A stretch of DNA of 12,558 bases from JAAZPG01 sp012797375 (lineage in GTDB: Bacteria; Acidobacteriota; Aminicenantia; Aminicenantales; UBA4085). Within the stretch, counting starts at the first letter, position 1, and each line of letters begins with the position of its first letter. Position numbers and translations under genes: made by a program. Positions 8,001 to 12,558 of the stretch are shown piece after piece. Location: assembly GCA_937868205.1 (NCBI GenBank), contig CALMMC010000092.1, forward strand, positions 1 to 12,558, read 5' to 3'. Under the pieces are notes generated by a model that was given only the letters and a program-made list of their open reading frames with translations, searched no databases and was not told the origin of the DNA.

Positions 8001-8193
8001 CGAGGAATTCGGGATTTTCGTCCGGGTTGGCGATCTTCAGAATCCGTCGCTCGCCGGAGGCGGACGTGAGGAGAAAGTTCTGGTCGCGCTCGCTCGGAAG
8101 CGGCGCGGCCGATCCCGGAAAACCAAAAAGGGTCCGGGCGAAGGCCTCGGCGTCCCGCGGCTCAAACCGCGGCGCCCGCTCCACCGTCGTCAT
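5077..8193 (-). CDS. Trifunctional fusion: APH-type kinase, M23 peptidase domain, class-III PLP aminotransferase/ammoniophospholyase
   Basis: The 1038-residue protein has no signal peptide. Domain 1 (about 10-345) is a phosphotransferase fold with catalytic loop YNDANDFN at 207-214 (D209, N214) and Mg-binding LIDFGD at 235-240. The usual His of the HxD motif is Tyr207. Domain 2 (about 425-590) is an M23/LytM metallopeptidase with HLGID (H454, D458), YGHL (513-516) and PHLHF (H551, H553), so all zinc and catalytic positions are present. Domain 3 (about 615-1038) is a class-III PLP enzyme with SGSEAND (707-713), GAYHGH, DEVQVGFGR (D843) and Schiff-base Lys K873 in MGKPIGNGFP. Domains 1 and 3 match the hydroxylysine-kinase (HYKK) and phosphohydroxylysine/phosphoethanolamine phospho-lyase (PHYKPL/ETNPPL) types, which phosphorylate an amino alcohol and then eliminate phosphate and ammonia. 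The substrate is inferred, not shown. The ATG at 8193 is chosen because it overlaps the upstream TGA as ATGA; a further ATG at 8244 lies inside that gene. An ordinary aminotransferase activity for domain 3 remains possible. Confidence 0.85.
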   Translation of the reverse strand: MTTVERAPRFEPRDAEAFARTLFGFPGSAAPLPSERDQNFLLTSASGERRILKIANPDENPEFLDLQNAAMGHLGSGGDPLPVPAVISDTRGRSIAEIEDKNGVPHAVRMVTFIEGTPLGTVHPRPLELLADLGGILGRLTRRLASFDHPAARRDFRWDLQNGERIVRENLPLIGDPARSGLAVFLLERMTAILAPLWDRLPRSVVYNDANDFNVIVGPPEAGAGTFGRRRIAGLIDFGDMVRSVTTAEPAVACAYAMLGADEPLPAAAALAAGYHSVQPLDDVEIQALYPLAVLRLLMSVAICARQSGARPDNAYLQISNEAAWNLLDRLRSVHPRFAESIFRRACGRSPHPAAGRLRDWLALTEAAGGFAPVMGVPLKTASRTVFDLSVGSPLFPNPETVDDTVGWARLLSEEMKAQKAVFGLGRYGEARIVYTTKNFRPAGRPYAEGRTVHLGIDVFAAAGTPVFAPFEGTVIFARDNAERLDYGPTIILEHRADAAGPGGGPLVFWTLYGHLGRASLEGMTPGRAVKKGERIGTVGTMPENGGWPPHLHFQVILDLFDEQGNYPGVCRASEWDVWRAICPNPNLILGLEPAETAETGRTPEEILAVRRERLGPSLSVAYRKPLKIVRGFMQHLYDHTGRMYLDAVNNVPHVGHSHPRVVAAVQRQAAVLNTNTRYLHDTLARYIERLTATLPPALRVCYLVNSGSEANDLALRLARHFTGRRDMIVLGGAYHGHLTSLIEISPYKYDAPGGPGRPAHTQAAEMPDVYRGLYRADDPEAARKYADSVSSCLDRIAAAGRLPAGFIAESLLSCGGQIVLPDGYLQDVYRRVRKAGGVCLADEVQVGFGRVGTHFWGFQTQGVVPDIVTMGKPIGNGFPLAAVVTTRAIADAFASGPEYFNTYGGNPVSLAAGTAVLDVLEQENLQERALRVGSVLRAGLQRLQLDHSLIGDVRGLGLFLGIELVSDRGKRIPAAAEAAYVAERMRAEGILFSTDGPDHNVLKIKPPLCFSSADAERLVETLGRVLDEDPLRRPVNT

Positions 8194-9383
8194 CGACTCT
8201 CTCGCCCGACGAGGATCAGCTCGGTCTGCGGATGGGATAGCCATTCGGATCCCGTCTCGGTCACGAGGATCATGTCCTCGATCGTCGCGACGCCGCGGCC
8301 GGGAACGGTCAGCCGCGGCTCGATCGTGAAGACCATGCCGGGCTCGAGCGTCCGAAACGGCTTCTGGGCGTATTTTTCCCAGGCCGGTCCCAGGATCGCC
8401 GTCCCGTCGTGAGCGAACCGGCCGACCTGGTGGCCGAGGGCATGAGGAAATTCCTCGTAGCCCGCGGCCGCGAGAACAGCCCGGCTGGCGGCGTCGACGT
8501 CGCGGCCGGCCGCGCCCGGCCGGATCGCCTCCCGGGCGGCCTCGATCGAGCGGAGGAGCGTCTCGAATCCCTTTTGGACGTCGACCGGGGCCTCGGTTTC
8601 CCCTTTTTCAAGGACATAAAACGTCCGCTGCATGTCCGAGCAGTAATGATCGACCTTGACCCCGAAATCCATGTTGAGAAGATGCCCGGGCCGGACGATC
8701 CGGCCGGTCGGGTTGTAATGAGCTTGGGCCGTGTCGGGACCGGTGTAGACGGCCGGACAGGTTTCCCGACTCCAGGCCGTCGGCAGCCCGCGCCGGACGA
8801 TCTCGGCATACATGAAATCGGCGATTTCTTTCTCGGTCTTTCCGGGAGCGATGAAGGGGGCGACCAGGGCGTAGATCTCCTCGGTGTGCCGGATGGCTTC
8901 CCGCATGCGGCTGATCTCGACGGCCGATTTCCGCTCGCGGAGGGCGGAGACGATCTTTTCCGCCGAGACGAGGCGGCCGGCCATCCCGATCCCCTCCAGG
9001 GTTTTCTCCAGAGTCAGGTACATGCCGTGGGTCAGGCCGTCGCAGATCTCGCTGCCCTCGGAAAAGTTCACGGCGATCGTCCGGGGATTCAGCTCCTTCA
9101 GGACGGCCTGAAGAGGCTCGCGGAACCCGGTGACATAAGAAGTGACGTCATCGTAGGCCCCCGTGTCGACGACCATTTGGCGGTCGTACCTGCCGACGAT
9201 CGCCCGGGTCCGGCCGTCGCGGCCGACGAGGAACGCCGAATGCCAGGTCAGGTCGCCCGGGACCAAAAACGGCAGGACCGGATCCCCGTTGACGGCCGTT
9301 TCCCGGACGAACGTCAGCCAGCAATCGCAGCCGAATTCACGGAGCAAATCCGCGGCTTGATGGATTTTTTCCTTGATCAACAT
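8190..9383 (-). CDS. M24-family Xaa-Pro peptidase (prolidase/aminopeptidase P-like)
   Basis: The 397-residue cytoplasmic metallopeptidase has an N-terminal creatinase-type domain (about 1-150) and a C-terminal pita-bread domain (about 158-390). The five metal ligands are all visible: D239 in NMDFGVK, D250 in YCSDMQRT, H318 in HALGHQVG, E355 in FTIEP and E369 in TIEDMI. Such enzymes bind two Mn or Co ions and cut the bond before proline, either in Xaa-Pro dipeptides (prolidase) or at peptide N-termini (aminopeptidase P). Size and layout fit PepQ-like proteins, but sequence alone does not separate the two activities. The ATG at 9383 has a strong GGAGGAG seven bases upstream. It follows the peptide transporter by 46 bp and overlaps the fusion gene by four bases (ATGA), so import, proline-bond cleavage and downstream catabolism look co-expressed. 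Confidence 0.9.
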   Translation of the reverse strand: MLIKEKIHQAADLLREFGCDCWLTFVRETAVNGDPVLPFLVPGDLTWHSAFLVGRDGRTRAIVGRYDRQMVVDTGAYDDVTSYVTGFREPLQAVLKELNPRTIAVNFSEGSEICDGLTHGMYLTLEKTLEGIGMAGRLVSAEKIVSALRERKSAVEISRMREAIRHTEEIYALVAPFIAPGKTEKEIADFMYAEIVRRGLPTAWSRETCPAVYTGPDTAQAHYNPTGRIVRPGHLLNMDFGVKVDHYCSDMQRTFYVLEKGETEAPVDVQKGFETLLRSIEAAREAIRPGAAGRDVDAASRAVLAAAGYEEFPHALGHQVGRFAHDGTAILGPAWEKYAQKPFRTLEPGMVFTIEPRLTVPGRGVATIEDMILVTETGSEWLSHPQTELILVGRESR

Positions 9384-9429
9384 GGATATCTCCTCCGGCG
9401 GCCCGGGCCGCCCGCCCCCGCGGCCGGCG

Positions 9430-10707
9430 TCAGGACGCGAACCGCTTGAGGCGCTTCATGAACAACAAAACCAGCACGGCCGAGAGCACCAGGAGCCCGG
9501 TCAGCAGCAGGAAGAACTGGTGGTGGGCCATGTCGCTGTAATACTTTCCCAGCCAGCCCGATCCGTAGCTTCCGAAGGCGATCGCGGCCATCCAGCCGCC
9601 CATCATCAGGCCGGCGATTTTCGGCGGGGCGACCTTCGAGACATAGGACTGGCCCATCGGCGAGATCAGGATCTCGGCGATCGTCACGATGAAGTACGTC
9701 CCGATCAGCCAGGCGGGCGACATGTTGTTGGCGTCCTTGTTCCCGCCGGCCAGGGAAGCGAAAACCATGACCAGCATGGCCAAGCCCATGATCAGCATCC
9801 CGAGGAAGATTTTCACCGGCGTCGACGGCTCCTTGCCCTTGGCTCTCAGCCGGGCGAAAAGGGCCAGCAGGACCGGCGTCAGGATGACGATGAAGGACGG
9901 CTCGAAGAACTGGTAGGTTTCCGGCCGAAGGAACTTGTAGATTCTCGTCGACCGCTCGGCGAACAGCGTCAGGCCGAAGAAATCCTGGTAGAAGGCCACC
10001 CAGAACAGGATGACGATGATGAACAGGGTGACGAGGGTGGCGATCCTTTGCCGGGTTTCCGAGGGGGAGATCGCCGCGGCCGGCGCGGCCGCCGCTCCCT
10101 TCTTCCCTTCCGACCGCAGGTCGGCCGGGGCCAGCCTCGCCCGTCCGAGGGCGAACGTCAGCGAGGCGATCAGCAGCCCGCCGGCGCAAACCCAGAAGTT
10201 GATGTTGTAATTGTTCCAGGTCACCCCGACGAACGTGGCGATGAGAGGGGCGACGGCCGCCCCGATGTTGACGGACATGTAAAAAATGTTGAAGCCGGCG
10301 TCTTTCAGCTCCGGTTTCCCGGCGTAAAGATTGCCGACCATCACCGCCATGTTGACCTTGAAGATGCCGGTTCCCACGCCGATCAGGAACAGGCCCCCGT
10401 AGAACGTCGCCGTGTTCGCGGCCGAGGAGACAGCCAGACCGACGAATCCCGCGGCCATGAGCAGGGTGCCGGCCTGAACGGTCGAGCGGCGGCCGAACAC
10501 CCGGTCGCCGAGCCAGCCGCCGAGGAGGGGAACGAAATAGCACAAGGCCAGGAACAGCCCGTAGATGGTGCCCTTCCGGGAATCGCTCCAGCCGAGGGTC
10601 TTGTCCATGTAGAGAACGAGGACGGCCATGAGCGTGTAGAAACCGACCCGCTCCCAAATCTCGGTCAGGAAAAGAACGCCCAGGCTCTTCGGATGGTTTT
10701 TCAGCAT
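9430..10707 (-). CDS. POT/PTR2-family proton-dependent oligopeptide transporter
   Basis: The 425-residue polytopic membrane protein has the POT signatures: EIWERVGFY at 16-24 (the ExxER proton motif), GDRVFGRR at 67-74, GIFKVNMAVMVGNLY at 114-128 with K117, and FNIFYMSVNIGA at 139-150 (PTR2 signature). These symporters import di- and tripeptides with protons. Only a short hydrophilic loop (about 190-220) joins the two six-helix halves. The extra helix pair (HA/HB) common in bacterial POTs is not visible, which explains the short length. In TM7, FWVAFYQD (235-242) has Tyr240 where many members have an acidic residue (FEQ). The upstream frame is open, but the ATG at 10707 begins the conserved N-terminus; upstream codons encode an Arg-rich stretch overlapping the previous gene. 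It lies 22 bp after the VKOR-DsbA gene and 46 bp before the M24 peptidase. Confidence 0.9.
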   Translation of the reverse strand: MLKNHPKSLGVLFLTEIWERVGFYTLMAVLVLYMDKTLGWSDSRKGTIYGLFLALCYFVPLLGGWLGDRVFGRRSTVQAGTLLMAAGFVGLAVSSAANTATFYGGLFLIGVGTGIFKVNMAVMVGNLYAGKPELKDAGFNIFYMSVNIGAAVAPLIATFVGVTWNNYNINFWVCAGGLLIASLTFALGRARLAPADLRSEGKKGAAAAPAAAISPSETRQRIATLVTLFIIVILFWVAFYQDFFGLTLFAERSTRIYKFLRPETYQFFEPSFIVILTPVLLALFARLRAKGKEPSTPVKIFLGMLIMGLAMLVMVFASLAGGNKDANNMSPAWLIGTYFIVTIAEILISPMGQSYVSKVAPPKIAGLMMGGWMAAIAFGSYGSGWLGKYYSDMAHHQFFLLLTGLLVLSAVLVLLFMKRLKRFAS

Positions 10708-10729
10708 GAGATCCGCCTTTCGTCGGAGA

Positions 10730-12004
10730 TTATTTCTTCGGCGCCGGCTTCGTCTCGACCCAGTTTTCGAGGAACCGGCCGGTTCCCGGGCCCGCCGCCT
10801 GTTCCTCCAGAAGCGAGGCAAGGATCGCTTTCATATGGGCGTCGGGCAGGGTTCCGATGATCATCCGGCCGTTGATGATCAGGGTCGGCGTCGAACGGAT
10901 GCCGTGACTGTATCGATCGGACGTCTTTTCATATTCGGCCCCGGTCTCGATGATCCGCCGGATCATGTCCCGGACGGCCGGATCGGTCAGGGCCGCTTCC
11001 AGCCCGTGACGGCGGGCGAAGTCCTCCCGCCATTCGGGCTTCCTGGTCTCGGGATAGCCGGCGAAAATCTCCTCGTGGAAGGCCGGGAAGCGGGCCGGGT
11101 CGTACGCGGCAAGATACGACAGGTCGCAGGCCCCGGGATGGAGATCTTTTTCGACGACCGCGTTGCAGGCGGCTTCGAGAGGGAAGAACTGGAAAGCGAC
11201 ATTCATCTTTCCCGGGAACTCGGCCTTCAACCGGGAGAGCTGCTGATGGAGGAAGAGGCAGTCCGGGCAGAGATAATCGGCGTACTCGACGATCCGGATG
11301 GGGGCGTCTTCCCAGCGCGGCGCCGCCTGGGCGATCCAGTACGGCGAAATGAAGCTGGGATCGCCGACGACGGCCAATTCGTTGAACTGACGGACGATGT
11401 TCGCGGCGCCGCCGCCCATTTGGGCTCCTTTTTTAGCCAGGGTGAATTCCCGGAAGCCGTAGGCCCCGGCGGCCAGGCCGATCACGGCGGCGGCGGCGAT
11501 TTTCAAAGACGGCGCGGCGAACGTCCGGAAAAATCCTCCGAGGCCCCGGCGCTCGCTCCGGATCCCGAACCGCCAGAAGAGAAAGAAGCTGAAGAGGGAA
11601 AACAGATAATAGCCGCTGCACAGCAGGCAGAGGCTTTTCTGGATGAAGATCGAGTAAGCCAAGAGGGCCAGGACCCCGAACGCGTTGAGAATCGAGACCG
11701 CCTTGTTCGTCCGCTCGAAGGAAGCCGTGGGGAAAACCGCCCCCAGGACGACGAGCATACCGACGAAGAGGCCGAACCAGCCCATCGGCACGCCGCCGAA
11801 CTGGGCGATCGGGGAAAAGGCCGAGCTGTCGCAGTTGAAAAACGCGCTGATGTCGCAGAAGGAGCCGGCCCAGATCGATTCGGGAAAATTGGCCGCGTAG
11901 AAATGACGGATCGTCATGGCCGAGGCGGTGATCATGCCGGCCCCGGCGATGAAGCTCCAGAATCGCTTCCACCCGCTTCCGGGGAGAGTCAACGAACCGG
12001 TCAT
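10730..12004 (-). CDS. VKOR-DsbA fusion, thiol-disulfide oxidase
   Basis: The 424-residue protein joins a vitamin K epoxide reductase-like membrane domain (about 10-185, roughly five hydrophobic segments) to a periplasmic thioredoxin-fold DsbA domain (about 205-405). The VKOR part has the loop cysteines C50 and C58 (SFCDISAFFNCDSS) and the quinone-side CLLC motif (C126, C129). The DsbA part has active-site CPDC (C246-C249) and cis-Pro P373 in STPTLI. Such natural fusions oxidise exported proteins and pass the electrons to quinone, replacing DsbA/DsbB. Two extra cysteines, C280 and C293, may form a structural disulfide. The ATG at 12004 has AGGAGG seven bases upstream and a promoter about 37 bases upstream. 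It is the first gene of the four-gene operon. Its periplasmic job has no obvious link to the cytoplasmic enzymes behind it. Confidence 0.92.
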   Translation of the reverse strand: MTGSLTLPGSGWKRFWSFIAGAGMITASAMTIRHFYAANFPESIWAGSFCDISAFFNCDSSAFSPIAQFGGVPMGWFGLFVGMLVVLGAVFPTASFERTNKAVSILNAFGVLALLAYSIFIQKSLCLLCSGYYLFSLFSFFLFWRFGIRSERRGLGGFFRTFAAPSLKIAAAAVIGLAAGAYGFREFTLAKKGAQMGGGAANIVRQFNELAVVGDPSFISPYWIAQAAPRWEDAPIRIVEYADYLCPDCLFLHQQLSRLKAEFPGKMNVAFQFFPLEAACNAVVEKDLHPGACDLSYLAAYDPARFPAFHEEIFAGYPETRKPEWREDFARRHGLEAALTDPAVRDMIRRIIETGAEYEKTSDRYSHGIRSTPTLIINGRMIIGTLPDAHMKAILASLLEEQAAGPGTGRFLENWVETKPAPKK

Positions 12005-12040
12005 GGATTGCCTCCTGTCGTCTTGCGGCGAACCGGGCGT

Positions 12041-12069
12041 ATTTTAACAAAATCCCGGACCGATGTCCC
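12041..12069 (-). promoter_or_regulatory. Sigma70-type promoter for the four-gene operon
   Basis: On the minus strand GGGACA (12069-12064) is followed after exactly 17 bp by TAAAAT (12046-12041). Transcription would start near 12034, about 30 bases before the VKOR-DsbA ATG at 12004. No comparable promoter was noticed in the 22- and 46-bp gaps further down, so it may serve all four genes. Confidence 0.5.
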
Positions 12070-12194
12070 TTGATCAGTCAAACGGGCGTCCGCCGGAGGC
12101 CGCGCCGGCCTCGATTCCGCGGGGACCGTCACGACTCCTTGACCGGCGGTTTCTTCACGCCTTGAGGAATACGCGATCGACGGAAATCGCCGCC

Positions 12195-12224
12195 TTCTTC
12201 AGGGCTTCCGGCTTCCTTGAAGAA
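12195..12224. repeat. Short inverted repeat in the intergenic region
   Basis: TTCTTCAGGG (12195-12204) pairs with CCTTGAAGAA (12215-12224) at nine of ten positions around a 10-base loop. No T-run follows on either strand, so it is not a convincing terminator. It could be a chance palindrome or a regulator site. Confidence 0.25.
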
Positions 12225-12308
12225 AACCTGAATCGCGGATCCGATGAAGCCGCGACAGATAAAATCACGGCACGGGAGGAGGAGGCGGGCGCCGCAGCGG
12301 AACGGTCC

Positions 12309-12337
12309 TTGAGAAATCGCCCCGTTCTCTCTATAAT
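12309..12337 (+). promoter_or_regulatory. Near-consensus sigma70 promoter pointing off the contig end
   Basis: TTGAGA (12309-12314) and a perfect TATAAT (12332-12337) are separated by exactly 17 bp. It points rightwards, away from the VKOR-DsbA operon, with a start expected near 12344. It is the best promoter match in the window. Confidence 0.65.
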
Positions 12338-12412
12338 CGGGTCCCTCCCCCGGCGGAAAGCGGAAACGCCGAGGGAAAGAAATTCCAAAACAGCGGGCCG
12401 TCCGCGGCTCCC

Positions 12413-12419
12413 GGAGGAA
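12413..12419 (+). promoter_or_regulatory. Shine-Dalgarno sequence of a gene lost at the contig end
   Basis: GGAGGAA lies directly before the adapter begins at 12421 and about 70 bases after the expected start of the plus-strand promoter. A start codon would be expected within the next ten bases, exactly where real sequence stops. The gene itself is absent. Confidence 0.5.
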
Positions 12420-12420
12420 C

Positions 12421-12486
12421 CTGTCTCTTATACACATCTCCGAGCCCACGAGACTCCTGAGCCACTCGTATGCCGTCTTCTGATTG
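12421..12486 (+). other. Illumina Nextera adapter contamination (transposon end, i7 index, P7)
   Basis: CTGTCTCTTATACACATCT (12421-12439) is the Nextera mosaic end, followed by CCGAGCCCACGAGAC (12440-12454). TCCTGAGC (12455-12462) equals an i7 index sequence that I recall as N704. CTCGTATGCCGTCTTCTG (12465-12482) belongs to P7, with errors just before and after it. Translated, this gives the familiar contamination peptides SYTHLRAHET on the plus strand and SEMCIRDR on the minus strand. It is not genomic sequence. Confidence 0.97.
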
Positions 12487-12558
12487 AAACAAAAACAAAA
12501 CAGCAATACATTGACACAGGCGAATACGTAATGGTAGGAGATTGATCTGTGGGAAATG
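12487..12558. other. Read tail beyond the adapter, probably artefact
   Basis: Directly after the P7 segment comes an A-rich stretch (AAACAAAAACAAAACAGCAA, 12487-12506), which is what a sequencer reports past the end of a fragment. The remaining roughly 50 bases match nothing I recognise and follow no gene. They are most likely low-quality read tail carried into the assembly. Confidence 0.8.

Larger units (their letters stand above)
12070..12420. other. Intergenic region without a convincing gene
   Basis: About 350 bases lie between the minus-strand operon promoter and the adapter. The short open frames here either take their start codon from the adapter or have no recognisable domain and no Shine-Dalgarno. 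The region does hold the inverted repeat at 12195-12224, a plus-strand promoter at 12309-12337 and a Shine-Dalgarno sequence at its very end, so it appears to be the upstream region of a divergent gene that is missing. Confidence 0.6.

Noticed and set aside
9373..10860. A 495-codon open frame on the plus strand
   Set aside because: It is antisense to the POT transporter, which has clear family motifs. The composition (Gln/Asp/Arg/Gly-rich) and lack of a ribosome-binding site mark it as a shadow.
10706..12073. A 455-codon open frame on the plus strand
   Set aside because: It is antisense to the VKOR-DsbA gene, has no recognisable domain and runs into that gene's promoter region.
12063..12545. 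A 160-codon plus-strand frame and the 125-codon minus-strand frame at 12129-12506
   Set aside because: Both read through the Nextera adapter. The minus-strand one even takes its start codon from the A-rich tail and adapter, and the remaining parts show no domain.
1..12558. CRISPR arrays, tRNA or rRNA genes, riboswitches
   Set aside because: No regularly spaced repeats, cloverleaf-type sequences or known conserved RNA motifs were seen on reading either strand by eye. A covariance-model search was not possible.

Overview
This is a GC-rich, densely coded bacterial stretch that looks like the end of a metagenomic or draft-assembly contig. It carries eight readable protein genes. The organism is diderm, because one gene encodes an outer-membrane beta-barrel. 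The mix of an alginate-export-type porin, a VKOR-DsbA fusion, a POT peptide transporter and a giant kinase/M23/aminotransferase fusion would fit an Acidobacteriota or Aminicenantes-like peptide degrader. That placement is a guess from gene content, not from any search.

Left edge (1-724): the C-terminal end of a DDE transposase, in visibly more AT-rich DNA, is followed by a pair of direct repeats that probably mark the right end of an insertion sequence near 561. Next come three copies of a 25-29 bp repeat, two direct and one inverted. The last two copies form a long hairpin that ends 4 bp from a gene.

Region 725-1950 (minus strand): a single-domain ChrA-type transporter and a LOG-family phosphoribohydrolase form a two-gene operon behind a good sigma70-type promoter.

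Region 2030-5087 (plus strand): an LctP-family lactate permease is followed by an outer-membrane porin, giving a possible inner/outer-membrane uptake pair. The porin gene overlaps the convergent minus-strand operon tail to tail by 11 bp.

Region 5077-12069 (minus strand): a tight four-gene operon runs, in transcription order, VKOR-DsbA thiol oxidase, POT peptide/H+ symporter, M24 Xaa-Pro peptidase, and a 1038-residue fusion of an APH-type kinase, an M23 metallopeptidase domain and a class-III PLP enzyme. The first and last domains resemble the hydroxylysine kinase and ammoniophospholyase pair. With peptide import and a prolidase-like enzyme beside them, the operon reads as a peptide-catabolism unit, possibly for collagen-type peptides rich in Xaa-Pro and hydroxylysine. 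This is the most interesting system in the window.

Right edge (12070-12558): an intergenic region carries a near-consensus plus-strand promoter and a Shine-Dalgarno sequence. The sequence then runs straight into an Illumina Nextera adapter at 12421, with index and P7 sequence, followed by A-rich junk. The last 138 bases are sequencing artefact, not genome.
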